56,412 nucleotides of DNA from Agromyces seonyuensis (GCF_009789225.1 NZ_WSTA01000014.1:1-56412), one strand, 5' to 3'; positions 43,403 through 52,368 are shown, counted from the first letter of the stretch. Program-made: numbers and translations. Notes: generated from the sequence alone by a model not told the origin.

Positions 43403-43954
43403 TCAGTCGACGGTGAGCGTGGCTGCGGCGCGGAGAGCGGCACGTCGGGCGGCGAGGATCCGCCGGAAGGGCGAGCCGGTCGCGTAGGTGTGGTTCAGCG
43501 GCGGGAGGAGCTCAGCAACGAGTTGGCGCTCGTGGGGACCGGGGTGCGGTTCGGGCACCCACGTGACCTGCAGGTTGGCGAGCACCCACGTGGTGAGGCG
43601 CGCCTCACCGGCGGCGGTCAGGGCGTACTTGCCGGCTCGGGGATGTCGGATCACCAGATCCTGCAGCTCGAGCTCGTCGACGAGCACGGCGGCGAGGCTG
43701 CGGCGGAGGCCGGATGCGCGGGTCGAGCGGAGGTGATTGCTCGCGGCGCGCTGCCCGAGGGTTTGTCGGTCGGCGATGCCGACGTAGAGCGGCAGGCGCT
43801 CGTCGACAGGCGGGAAATCGCGCGGGAACGGGAGGCTACCCCACCACGCGTAGACGCCGGTGCTGTCGATCTCGGCCAGCTCCGCGGCGCCGGTCGGCAC
43901 GGACGCGAGGAGCTGGGTGCGGAGCGCGGTTGCGACCGCGGAGTCGACAGGCAT
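43403..43954 (-). CDS. GIY-YIG-type nuclease-domain protein
   Basis: A 183-residue protein. The N-terminal segment has GVYAWWG (GIY-like), then LPLYVGIADRQ (YIG-like), an Arg in LGQRAASNHLRS and a His, followed by GLRRSLAAVL, as in small GIY-YIG proteins. The C-terminal part carries HPGPHERQLVAELLPPLN. Whether it cuts DNA or RNA is unknown. A TACGCT hexamer sits 7 nt before the ATG and there is no Shine-Dalgarno. It lies in the element between the GNAT gene and hipA. Confidence 0.6.
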   Translation of the reverse strand: MPVDSAVATALRTQLLASVPTGAAELAEIDSTGVYAWWGSLPFPRDFPPVDERLPLYVGIADRQTLGQRAASNHLRSTRASGLRRSLAAVLVDELELQDLVIRHPRAGKYALTAAGEARLTTWVLANLQVTWVPEPHPGPHERQLVAELLPPLNHTYATGSPFRRILAARRAALRAAATLTVD

Positions 43955-44060
43955 GGATGGCAGCGTAGCGGCGCGCCGGCCGGGACTCGGATCTGCTCGG
44001 TGCCTCGGTCAGCACGGAAGTGTCGGCGACCTGACCGCCGGTGACGAAGAACGCCAGGCC

Positions 44061-45311
44061 TCAGGCTTCGCGGAGTGTGCGGAGCCCGGCGGCGAATGAG
44101 TCCTCGAAGCGCGCGAGCTGCGACTGCGGTACGTCGTTGCCGGTCGCGACGTCGCGCCACAGAGCGAGTGTGTCGGCCACGTCGGCGAGTACGGCCCGTG
44201 CTTCGGCTGGGGACAGCCGACAGGCGCGGGCGAGTTCGATCAGCCCGTCGGCTTCGTCGTCGGGGAGGTCGGCGCCGGCGATCGTGGTCTGGCGCAGTTC
44301 TGGGCCGGGGTTCGGGTTCACGTCGAAGGCCGGGCTCAGCGTCCAGCCTCCTCGGGCGCGGAGGAAGCCGTGGTTGCGGAGGTGGTCGTCGGTGTTGTTC
44401 AGTCCGACGCTGACGGCGACCCTGCGGAAGAGTTGGTGCGCGTCATCCGTCGCTCGAGCGCTGATCTCTGCGAGTCGTTCGGCGATGTCGACGTAGTCGG
44501 CGTGTTCGCCGTCGCGGTGCTCGAGCATCGTCATCGCGCTGACATAGCCGATGCGGTGGTCGTGCTCGTCACGGTCGAACCGGTCGAGCAAGAGCGCATG
44601 TCGGTGATCGACCCGTACGAGACGATGGTGCGCGACCCGGACACCGGCGGCGGCCGCGAGGTCGAGCGCCGTCGACTCCCAGGCCATGACGTCCCAAGCA
44701 TCCTCGTGGTGCGGGAACTTCGCGATCAATTGACGGTCGTTCTCGTCGAGCACGGTCGCTTTCGGCCTGGCTCCGCCGAGCGAGCCGGTTCCCGCGGCGA
44801 GGAGCATCTTCACTGCTTCGAAGTCGTCATCGTCGTCGCTCGCTGCTGCGTCTGCCGCGCGCAGGAGCTCGGGCAGGCGGAGCAGTCGCGGTACATCGTG
44901 GCCGGGGTCGAGGAACGGGGCTGCCGGGTCGTCAATGGGCCGATATCTGATTGCGCCTTGGCGAGTAATGTCGCTGACGCCGGCGAGGTAGTCCGCGTCG
45001 TCGAAGTCGCGTGGTCGTCGTGATTCCTGGCGGGCGAGGGTGCGCTCGCGTTTCTTGATGAGGTTGCGTCCCCAGCGGTCGGGCGCCGAGTCTGCGAATG
45101 CCCCGGGCAATCCGGTCGTCTGCTGTGTGCCGGAGACCAGTGGGAGCGCGGGATCGAGCTGATACGCCTTCGTGCGCTCGAGGTACGCCCGGTCGTACTG
45201 GAAGGTTGTGGAGGTGAGGCTGCCACGGCTGCGATGGAACTGCGCGCGGCCGGCGAGCACGGTTGCTCCTTCGAGTTCGACGTGGACTTCGAGATCGTCG
45301 TAGAGCGTCAT
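44061..45311 (-). CDS. hipA: HipA-family toxin kinase
   Basis: A 416-residue Ser/Thr kinase of the HipA type. Relatives phosphorylate glutamyl-tRNA synthetase or other targets and induce dormancy. Visible: the N-terminal HipA domain (LPLVSGTQQTTGLPGAFADS), the Gly-rich loop GTGSLGGARPKA (about 174-185), Lys198 in LIAKFPH, the catalytic loop NNTDDHLRNHGFL (305-317) and SPAFDVNPNPG with Asp330. All kinase motifs are present, so it looks functional. Its start overlaps the hipB stop by four bases (ATGA), the classical order antitoxin then toxin. Confidence 0.92.
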   Translation of the reverse strand: MTLYDDLEVHVELEGATVLAGRAQFHRSRGSLTSTTFQYDRAYLERTKAYQLDPALPLVSGTQQTTGLPGAFADSAPDRWGRNLIKKRERTLARQESRRPRDFDDADYLAGVSDITRQGAIRYRPIDDPAAPFLDPGHDVPRLLRLPELLRAADAAASDDDDDFEAVKMLLAAGTGSLGGARPKATVLDENDRQLIAKFPHHEDAWDVMAWESTALDLAAAAGVRVAHHRLVRVDHRHALLLDRFDRDEHDHRIGYVSAMTMLEHRDGEHADYVDIAERLAEISARATDDAHQLFRRVAVSVGLNNTDDHLRNHGFLRARGGWTLSPAFDVNPNPGPELRQTTIAGADLPDDEADGLIELARACRLSPAEARAVLADVADTLALWRDVATGNDVPQSQLARFEDSFAAGLRTLREA

Positions 45312-45604
45312 CGGATGCGCTTTCGCTCGAGCTGGCCCGCTCGGGCTCGGCCGAGGTCGGTGTCGAGCGGGTCCAGCGCGGCCGTCAGCGTGTCGAGGAT
45401 GCCGAGGGCGCGGGCTACGCGAAGCACGACGTGGAAGCTCACGCTCGGATCGCCATGTTCGAGTTTCCGAAGGGTGGCCCGAGTGACGTCGGCCCGGTCC
45501 GCGACCTGGGCGGCGGTGAGGCCCAGAATCTTTCGCCAGCCGACGAAGTCCTGCCCGATCTCGCGGGCGGATCTGAGAATCACAGCGGGGAGCTCGGAAA
45601 CCAT
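45308..45604 (-). CDS. hipB: HipB-family antitoxin (Xre/Cro-like)
   Basis: A 98-residue DNA-binding antitoxin. The helix-turn-helix is LTAAQVADRADVTRATLRKLEHGDPSVSF (about residues 29-57). HipB proteins neutralise HipA and repress their own operon. GAGAGGA precedes the ATG. A good -10 (TATACT at 45640-45645) lies about 36 bases upstream, within an A+T-richer stretch that probably contains the operator. Confidence 0.9.
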   Translation of the reverse strand: MVSELPAVILRSAREIGQDFVGWRKILGLTAAQVADRADVTRATLRKLEHGDPSVSFHVVLRVARALGILDTLTAALDPLDTDLGRARAGQLERKRIR

Positions 45605-45639
45605 GAGACCGTCCTCTCGTAACGGCGAACAGAGTAGCC

Positions 45640-45645
45640 AGTATA
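45640..45645 (-). promoter_or_regulatory. -10 hexamer TATACT of hipBA
   Basis: A near-consensus -10 on the minus strand, with a leader of about 30 bases and a clear ribosome-binding site before hipB. It is one of the few A+T-rich promoters in the window, and autoregulation by HipB is likely. Confidence 0.45.
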
Positions 45646-45671
45646 TGGCGTAATGGTCACTAAAGATGCCC

Positions 45672-47047
45672 TTAATTCGGAGCTAGCGATGCAGGCCTGT
45701 GAAGTAGCCGTGCAATGTGCGACACGACCGGCGTGTGTTGTTGCGGCCGCTCGGCGCGGACCGCGAGCAGATCGCGCAGTCGGGTCTCGACATCGATGAC
45801 GTGCACGCTCGTCAAGTGCGCGACGTGCTCGGGATGCGGCACGTCGGGCGGCAGCACTGACAGGCAGTTCGCCCTGGCCAGGTGCGTGGCGAGAATGGTG
45901 AGCTCGCGCAGCGGCGTCGGATCGGCACGCACGCCGGCCTCGGTGACGAGGTGCGACACGTGCTCCTGGATGTCGTGCACCGTCCACGTCGACGTGGCGG
46001 CCGCGCAGCGATCGAGCGCGCGGGACGCGACGTCCTGCACGCTCAGCTCATCGAGCGCGACGGCCCGTTGAGTCGGCATCCTTTCGAGATCAGGTCGATA
46101 GCCGAATGCCTCGAGCTCGCGTCGCCACGCTTCATCGCTGCCGAGCTGGGTCGGCTTCTTGTGCGGTCGCTCGTGATCCCATGCCATCGCGGTCAGTCGC
46201 GACGTCGCGGCGGGCCCGGGTTCCTGGTCCGGATGCTCCGCACGTCAGTTCTTCTCGAAGCGTGCCAGGTTGCGCGCAACCTGCTCGGCACGCTTGCTCA
46301 TCGCCGCGTTGAACGGCTGCAGTTCGGTGACCTCGGCTGTCACCGGATCGAGCGTGAGACCATGCGCGTCGAGCGCGGCCGCGAGGTTCGGGTGCGCCGC
46401 GATCACGGCTGTGCCGAGCGTGCGGTTCGCGCCTTGCTGCCGAAACAGTGCCGCGGTGTCGAGACCGCGCCACGCGGCATCCGCCCACACGCGTGTGCCG
46501 ATCTGGAAGTGGATGTGCCGGTGCGGGTCGCCGGCCCGCGACGTCTTGTGCGAGACCGCGACCGTCTCGAGTTGCTCGACCGGTACCACGCGCTGCGCGC
46601 CGCGCGGGCCAACGGTCGTGACCGAGTGCTGGCCGAGCCAGATCCGGACCTCGGCGACCGCGTCGCGCTGCGCCGCATCGAGGGCATCGGATACCTCGAG
46701 GTGAAGCGCCGCGGCGATCGACAGCGATTTCGGCGCGTTCACCACCATCTCGGCGATCCGCGGCGATCCGCGGCGATCCGCGGCGATCCGCGGCGGGCGT
46801 CGCCGGCGTCGCGGGGCGTGCCCATCGACTCGCCGGTGAGCGGGTTGATCCAGTCGACCCACTGGGCGTACTGGTCGGTGGTGAGGGCGCCCTCGCCGAT
46901 CAGGTCGCCGTTGCCGTCGACGACGGAGAACTCGGCGAGTGCCGTGCCGCCTTCGAGGTAATAGTCGTCAGCGCGGGAGCGATCGGACTCGAGGTATCGG
47001 CGCGCGTCGGCCCCAGAACCTCGGTACAGGATCACTCCACCACGCAT
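45672..47047 (-). pseudogene. MobF (TrwC/TraA-type) relaxase, broken in three ways
   Basis: Remnant of a conjugative relaxase. The start at 47047 has GGAGG and begins RGGVILYRGSGADARRYL, with a Tyr-Tyr pair in DDYYLEGG. The His-rich metal site is HRHIHFQIGTRVW. Reading is lost at a 10-bp tandem repeat (46751-46795): four copies shift the frame, whereas two would read straight through into EMVVNAPKSLSIAAA. A TGA at 46245-46247 interrupts an otherwise continuous frame, probably from TGG. The 3' end stops at 45672, before any helicase motif, although MobF proteins normally exceed 1,000 residues. Confidence 0.85.
46751..46795. repeat. 10-bp tandem repeat (CGGCGATCCG, four copies plus half)
   Basis: Four exact copies end to end, followed by CGGCG, inside the relaxase coding sequence. 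The unit is not a multiple of three, so each copy gained or lost changes the reading frame. Copy numbers 2 or 5 would restore it. Confidence 0.9.
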
Positions 47048-47217
47048 CGCCTTCCTCCGGGCTAGCTCAGGTTCTTGCAACTACCTACGGCAGCATACGT
47101 CCATTCGTGAAGCCAGGAGGGTTGACGGGAGTTATTGGACCGGTAGCCACGTTGGGAGATGACGGTGGGCCTTGATGGAATGGCGCTTCGTCACCCCGCT
47201 TCTCGGAACGGGTTACG

Positions 47218-48138
47218 ATGCCCGTTCAGCTGGCGATGACCACTTGCGAAGCATCACTAGAGTTTCGTAGACAGGTCGGGCATGAGAGGCGATGGATGTA
47301 CAGCTTGCAGGTTGGCTTGAATGACGGATCGGTCCCTGCCGGAAGGTTGTTCGAATACACGGATGATGCCCTTCGGAGTACGCTCCTAGCCGACTTCAAT
47401 GCACTGCAAGGGCTGCCCGTGCTCGCGATGCCGGAAGTCGGCGACGACAGGTTCGAGCAGGTTGCGTACATTGGTACGGCTATTTCGGTCAGGCAGGATG
47501 GGCGAGGACACCGATTTACGTTCGTACGTAATCCGAGGTTCCTTCCGATCTCGCTTGCTGTGATTGAAGAACTTGCGGGAGAACTCGCCATCGGAGACTG
47601 GGAGCTCCGCCGTACGCACTGGGCGGTCAAGAATGTGGACCTGTTTGAGGTGCTCCTCTCCCACCAGCCGAGCGCCAAGGAACCGTCCATAGACGACCCT
47701 TCCGCCCCAGTCCAGTTTCCGATCACCACCACACGCGATCCCAAGCTCGTAGGGGTCATGATGCCCTTCGACGCCAGCTTCGACATCGTCTACGAAACGA
47801 TCCAAGAGGCCGTGGCCGATGCTGGCCTTGCGTGCGTGCGGGCCGACAACATTTGGGAGCACCAGCACGTCATGGGCGATGTCTTGTCGATCCTGTGGCG
47901 ATCTCAGATCGTCATAGCCGACCTGACCGGGAAGAATGCAAACGTATTCTACGAGGCCGGGCTCGCCCATGCCCTACCTCGGCCCACAATTCTCTTAACG
48001 CAGGACCCCGCCGATGTGCCATTCGACCTGCAGGCGATTCGCTACCTTCGGTACGGCTTGGGCACCGCCGACCGTGCGATGTTGCGGAAGCAACTAACCG
48101 AACGTCTGACTGTTCTCGCCAAACAAGCGTCTGCGTAA
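47218..48138 (+). CDS. Nucleoside 2-deoxyribosyltransferase-like (TIR-related fold) domain protein
   Basis: A 306-residue soluble protein. The N-terminal 170 residues are unrecognised. The C-terminal domain reads KLVGVMMPFDASFDIVYETI, then GLACVRADNIWEHQHVMGDV, IVIADLTGKNANVFYEAGLA and PRPTILLTQDP, with IRYLRYG. This is the pattern of nucleoside 2-deoxyribosyltransferase-like domains often found with prokaryotic immune genes. The Glu in FYEAG would be the catalytic residue by analogy. G+C is visibly lower than in the flanks. It is convergent with the TIR-STAND gene. Start 47218 follows GGAACGGG; 47236 is an alternative. Function is inferred only. Confidence 0.7.
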   Translation: MPVQLAMTTCEASLEFRRQVGHERRWMYSLQVGLNDGSVPAGRLFEYTDDALRSTLLADFNALQGLPVLAMPEVGDDRFEQVAYIGTAISVRQDGRGHRFTFVRNPRFLPISLAVIEELAGELAIGDWELRRTHWAVKNVDLFEVLLSHQPSAKEPSIDDPSAPVQFPITTTRDPKLVGVMMPFDASFDIVYETIQEAVADAGLACVRADNIWEHQHVMGDVLSILWRSQIVIADLTGKNANVFYEAGLAHALPRPTILLTQDPADVPFDLQAIRYLRYGLGTADRAMLRKQLTERLTVLAKQASA

Positions 48139-48249
48139 TCGTTAGCGAGGGCTGCTGCACGGATAGGTCACGTTGTCACCTACGCATGCAGCAGGCCTAT
48201 GCGTTCGCGTGTGGCTGGCCACCGTAGCCGAAGACTTGGGCAGCCGAGG

Positions 48250-50772
48250 TCACGCGCCGAAGTACTCTGGAAACTGTCGACTTAGTTCGAGTACCGACTG
48301 GAGTTCTCCCAGGTCGTCCAATTCGCTAGAGAGGACTTTCACCTGTGCGCGTGCCTGGCCCTTTCCGACTTTGCCCATCTCTGCTCGCATGATCCATACC
48401 TGAACCGCCAATGCGAGGTTGGCCGCGTCGCGACGATCCTTGAGCGCAACCGATATTGCATCGTGAGCTGCTTCAACATCACCTTGGAGCAGCCGGATCT
48501 TGGCTTGAACATTCTGTGACACGCCAGCGGGAACCCCGGGTGAAACCGTTGCCGCATCGAGCTCGCGCTGCGCCTCATCCAGACTCCCGGCATCGGCGTG
48601 CATGCTTGCCAGCGACAAACGTGATTGAAAGTGATTCGGGTCGAGCGCGCCACTCCGTGTGAACTGTTCGATTGCGAGCTTGTGATTACCGCGTCGCTGA
48701 GCAATTCTCCCCAACCGGTGTCGATAGTTGGCGTTTGTGGGCTCACGTTCCACGGCTCGAGTGATAATCAGTTCGGCTTCTTCGAGGTCCCCAAGCTTCT
48801 CGAGGGACTCGGCGTACAAGTCCAACGTCCAGGGTGTGTCGCCACCTTGATCGATGGCTGTGCGCGCAGCGGCTGCTGCGCCGCTCCAATTTCCGGCTCG
48901 CATCCGCGCCTGGGCGATATCCGACCAGAGTTGGGCCGGCCGGTGGCGATGAGGAATTGCGCGCTGATAGAACTCGATAGCGCCGTCCCAATCGCGCTCG
49001 ATGTACGCTACGCGCCCGCGGTCCCTCAGGACGGCGGCATCTTGAGAGTAACGCGCCACGAGTCGATCACCCAGCGCTCTCGCCTCGTCAACCTGCCCGA
49101 GGTATGCGAGCGTCTTGACTTTCAGCTGTAGCGCCTCCTTGTCGACTTCTTCGACCCCGGTGATGGCCTCGTCGATAAAAGGGAGGGCTTCTGCGTAGCG
49201 CTTCTCGTGGTAAAGCTCGGTTGCTGTCTGCAGCAGCGTCCCAGTGAGACCGCGCCGCAGCTCCCTAGCTTCATCGAATCGCCCTGCGAGGCCGAGCACC
49301 TTTACAGCCGCCAACAGTGTCGGTGCGTACTGTGCGTCACCGGGCTCGAGCGAAGCAACCACTGAACTCATTACGTTAGCCACGCGTGACGTTCGCTCCT
49401 GATGATCATCACGCGCTCGGAAGGACCTGAAGAAGTAATCGCGGACTAGCGGGTGCAGCGAAAGGTGGCCGTTTGGGTCATACATGACGAGCGCGTAGTG
49501 GCTGGCTTCCGCGATCGCCTCTCGGAGTTCCTCCGGGTCGATTTCGAGCAGGTCGGCGATGTTTTGGCCGCTGAGCGGACCGTCTGCTAGGGCGAGTATC
49601 TCAAGCAGTTGCCATGTGTTCGGGGCGATAGCGGCAGGATCGACCAAGTCGGTGGCGATTGCATGGCGCTGCTCGATTAATGCAGTTGGTGACATCGGTA
49701 GGCGCGGTGCGATGACCTCAAGCGCCAGCGGGTGGCCGTCTAGTTGCTTCGCTACCTCGGCCAGTGTCGGCTCTTCACCGATGGCATCGAGATTTCGCAG
49801 CAATACAACCGCGTGTGCGGGTCGGAGCCCGTCGATGAAGATCGAATCAACATGACGCTGTGCGGGATCGAGTCGAGGGCGGCGTCTTGAGGTGAACAAC
49901 AGGAGCTTGCTATATCCATCACGGCTTAGAGAGTCATCGATGATAGGGCGCAGTATTCGACCAAGGTGGCCCTCTTCCGTAAGCAAGTGCTCCGCTCCTT
50001 CGAAAACCCAGATGCCGCCGCTGTTCGCGAAGTCCCGGATGCGCTCGAGAGTGTTGCTCATTACGCTCTCGAACTCGGCACCTTCGGGCGCTGCGGGTAC
50101 ACCAAGGGCACTGGCTACTAGAAGGTTGAGCTCGCTCTCAGCAGTCCCGGGTCCGAGCGCGACCGTGTGGCTTGCGTTTGTGCCGACGGTAAGTCGGAGT
50201 AGTGACTCGCGCGCAAGGCTTCGCTTTCCAATTCCGGGGAGCCCGCAAACGAATAGGGCCCTGATTCTCTCGCTGTAGAGCGCCTCTTCGATCTGTTCGA
50301 TCTCTTTGTTCCGATTGAGGAAGGTTCTGCGCGCTCGCGGAGCTGGAGCACCACGAACGAGCGACGCCGCTATCGTGCTGGCGTCGTTCGCTCCGCGTGC
50401 TTGCAAGAAGGGGCGAAGGTAGAGTGGGACGGGTGTCTCATCGAGTCGGATTACCCGTATAGCGATCGCGCTATCCTCCATCCAGCGAATGAACGCCATG
50501 TGGAGTTCGAACTGGACCCATCGAGATTGAGCGGAGGCCGCGCTCCACAAGAGGGCGAAATCGGTGGCGTTTTCGATGCCGCTGCTGATCTGCTCCAGGA
50601 GTAGATCACCAACGTCGATCTCGTGGAGGTCGACCCAGGCGTCGTCGTCAAGGTGACTCTTCAGCTCGAGAGCCAACGCCTTGTCGGCCGACGAATGTGA
50701 GACAAAGAAGCGCTTCAGTTCTACCCACCCCTGTTCGACGCCGCCCGCGATCGTCGAACGGACGATCGTCAA
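48250..50772 (-). CDS. TIR-STAND NTPase-TPR protein (NLR-like, predicted antiphage)
   Basis: An 840-residue protein with the layout of a bacterial NLR-like immune sensor. The TIR domain covers about residues 20-140 (KRFFVSHSSADKALALELKS, with Glu89 in SRWVQFELHMAF as the expected NADase residue). A STAND/NB-ARC-type NTPase domain follows (P-loop GLPGIGKRS at 177-184, IWVFEGAEHLL as Walker-B-like, LLLFTSRRRPRL, and LDGHPLALEV), then a winged-helix part near 390-450 and TPR-like helical repeats to the end. The start is uncertain: TTG at 50772 is the longest option, and no strong ribosome-binding site is visible. G+C is lower than in the chromosome. Predicted action: ligand-triggered NAD depletion. 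Confidence 0.78.
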   Translation of the reverse strand: MTIVRSTIAGGVEQGWVELKRFFVSHSSADKALALELKSHLDDDAWVDLHEIDVGDLLLEQISSGIENATDFALLWSAASAQSRWVQFELHMAFIRWMEDSAIAIRVIRLDETPVPLYLRPFLQARGANDASTIAASLVRGAPAPRARRTFLNRNKEIEQIEEALYSERIRALFVCGLPGIGKRSLARESLLRLTVGTNASHTVALGPGTAESELNLLVASALGVPAAPEGAEFESVMSNTLERIRDFANSGGIWVFEGAEHLLTEEGHLGRILRPIIDDSLSRDGYSKLLLFTSRRRPRLDPAQRHVDSIFIDGLRPAHAVVLLRNLDAIGEEPTLAEVAKQLDGHPLALEVIAPRLPMSPTALIEQRHAIATDLVDPAAIAPNTWQLLEILALADGPLSGQNIADLLEIDPEELREAIAEASHYALVMYDPNGHLSLHPLVRDYFFRSFRARDDHQERTSRVANVMSSVVASLEPGDAQYAPTLLAAVKVLGLAGRFDEARELRRGLTGTLLQTATELYHEKRYAEALPFIDEAITGVEEVDKEALQLKVKTLAYLGQVDEARALGDRLVARYSQDAAVLRDRGRVAYIERDWDGAIEFYQRAIPHRHRPAQLWSDIAQARMRAGNWSGAAAAARTAIDQGGDTPWTLDLYAESLEKLGDLEEAELIITRAVEREPTNANYRHRLGRIAQRRGNHKLAIEQFTRSGALDPNHFQSRLSLASMHADAGSLDEAQRELDAATVSPGVPAGVSQNVQAKIRLLQGDVEAAHDAISVALKDRRDAANLALAVQVWIMRAEMGKVGKGQARAQVKVLSSELDDLGELQSVLELSRQFPEYFGA

Positions 50773-50915
50773 CCATTCAAGGGTGACAGTAACGCATCAG
50801 GCAGACAGGTGCGTAGCTGCCCGTCCTAAGCCTCGTTGTCCTGCTCAAGCGGGCCGGTTCCGCCAGCGGCTATCGATCCTTCAATCACGCGGTCACGCTC
50901 CGAGCCCTGAGCGTC

Positions 50916-51815
50916 CTAACTCCCACCCACGTCCTCGTTGACTTCTCCACGAGAAGCGAGCCACATGGTGTGCTCGCGGCTAATGGCTTCCTCCGCATCG
51001 GCGACTGATTCTGCCCAGGTCGCCGCAGTCGCCGACCGAACCGAAACCATCTGCTTCTCTAGTTCGGCGGCCGTCAGCGAGTATGCGGCTCTGAGGGTGG
51101 AGTGCTGCTTCACCGCGAGCCAGGCAGCGCCCGCGGCGATCACCGCTGAGAGTACGCCTGCGGCATCGATGTTCCATCCTCCGAACACCCGCCCGGCAGC
51201 GAGTGTCACGGCCACAATTTCCGCCGCGATGAGTGACACTCTCCACACGGTTGCCCGGCCCTGGTTGTACTTCGCTTTATCCGTGTACCAGTCCCGTTGC
51301 TTCTCCGTTCTATCGCGGAGATACGCGGTGCGTCGTATATCCAAGGATGATTCACGAAGAGCAGACATTGCTTGTGTCGGCGCACTGGCGTCACCTTTCG
51401 GCAATGGCACTGCGTCACTAACTTGCCGCGCCACCTGGGCGATACGATGACGGAATAGTGCGTCCGCGTCGGTGTCCGACAGACTAAGGAAAAAGGGATC
51501 AGCGCCGACGGCGAATCGCCAACTCAGAGTCTTCGCGGATTCCGCACCTGCGCGAGCCTGATACCAATGTCTTTCTGGCGTTGCCAATGCCAGGTAGAGC
51601 TCAGCCACGAGTGCAACTGTGAAGCCGACGAGAGCAATCCATGCCCATACGTCGATGGTCCACAGCGTAAGTGTGAATGCACCGCCAACCGCCGCTGCGA
51701 CTGCGCCTATTAGGCGGCATCGTGTGGCACTCAACGTTGCGCGTTGCGCTCTAACTGAGGTGGCGTCCGCTTCGTGAAAGAAATTGGGAAGGTCCGTGTC
51801 GGGCAGCCCGCTCAT
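50916..51815 (-). CDS. SLATT/DUF4231-like four-helix membrane protein
   Basis: A 299-residue protein with two pairs of membrane helices, about residues 34-72 (LIGAVAAAVGGAFTLTLWTI, then WIALVGFTVALVAEL) and 167-205 (VSLIAAEIVAVTLAAGRVFG, then VLSAVIAAGAAWLAV). Amphipathic segments follow each pair (YQARAGAESAKTLSWRF, and DWYTDKAKYNQGRATVW before the second), and it ends with EEAISREHTMWLASRG. This is the SLATT pattern, proposed by comparative genomics as a pore-forming effector activated by a nucleotide signal. It starts one base after the stop of the TIR gene and is co-transcribed with it. Confidence 0.7.
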   Translation of the reverse strand: MSGLPDTDLPNFFHEADATSVRAQRATLSATRCRLIGAVAAAVGGAFTLTLWTIDVWAWIALVGFTVALVAELYLALATPERHWYQARAGAESAKTLSWRFAVGADPFFLSLSDTDADALFRHRIAQVARQVSDAVPLPKGDASAPTQAMSALRESSLDIRRTAYLRDRTEKQRDWYTDKAKYNQGRATVWRVSLIAAEIVAVTLAAGRVFGGWNIDAAGVLSAVIAAGAAWLAVKQHSTLRAAYSLTAAELEKQMVSVRSATAATWAESVADAEEAISREHTMWLASRGEVNEDVGGS

Positions 51816-51816
51816 C

Positions 51817-52368
51817 TCAGGCCGACCGATTGCGTGATGAAAGGGGCCGGGAATTGTCGACTGAAAGCGTGTGGGTAGATCGCCGCATGTACGCTTCCTC
51901 GATCATCTGCGCGAGCGCTGCCGCTGACTGTGGATACTTCATCCACCGTGCGTAGCCCTTGTCTCCGTCGAGGTTGTCGTTGATTCGGTCGGGTACCCGC
52001 TTGCCGGCGTAGTCCGCGGCCGATGGAAGCGTGATCGCGAGCAGTCCGTTGCGGCTGCTCGTAGAGGTGTTTCGGAGTGACGCAGCGATCTCCCAGTCCA
52101 CGAATCGCCTAGTCCATGTGTGGCGACCGACAAGGACGAGGGTCACGGTGCTGTCTCGAAGGTAGAGCGTTCTGATCCGCTGTTTGATGTAGTCGGCATC
52201 GGTGCTGTCTATCACGTCGCCGGCCATCGAAGCACCGATCCCTCGAGAAATCAGGATGTCGTGGTCGTGATCGAAGTGATCGATGAACGAGCACACCTCT
52301 GCTTCGTCGTCATGGTGATAGGAGATGAATGTCTTGTGGCGCGTGTACGGAAGGATAAGGCTCGGCAT
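51817..52368 (-). CDS. TIR-like (MTH538/ThsB-type) domain protein
   Basis: A 183-residue single-domain protein. RHKTFISYHHDDEAEVCSFI opens the domain. STVTLVLVGRHTWTRRFVDW then EIAASLR follows, with Glu93 at the position of the TIR catalytic Glu. The end is a basic, Ser-rich tail. The DUF1863/MTH538 TIR group includes ThsB of Thoeris, which makes a cyclic-ADP-ribose-type signal from NAD on infection. Here the partner gene is a SLATT membrane protein instead of ThsA. The ATG at 52368 is the natural start; the ribosome-binding site is weak. Confidence 0.75.
   Translation of the reverse strand: MPSLILPYTRHKTFISYHHDDEAEVCSFIDHFDHDHDILISRGIGASMAGDVIDSTDADYIKQRIRTLYLRDSTVTLVLVGRHTWTRRFVDWEIAASLRNTSTSSRNGLLAITLPSAADYAGKRVPDRINDNLDGDKGYARWMKYPQSAAALAQMIEEAYMRRSTHTLSVDNSRPLSSRNRSA

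Noticed and set aside
46751-46795. CRISPR-like array
   Set aside because: The copies are contiguous 10-mers without spacers, inside a relaxase reading frame, and no cas genes are near.
45672-46862. Two separate intact small genes (about 172 and 206 codons)
   Set aside because: They share one frame, are separated by a single TGA plus 19 codons that read as relaxase sequence, and both match consecutive parts of MobF relaxases.
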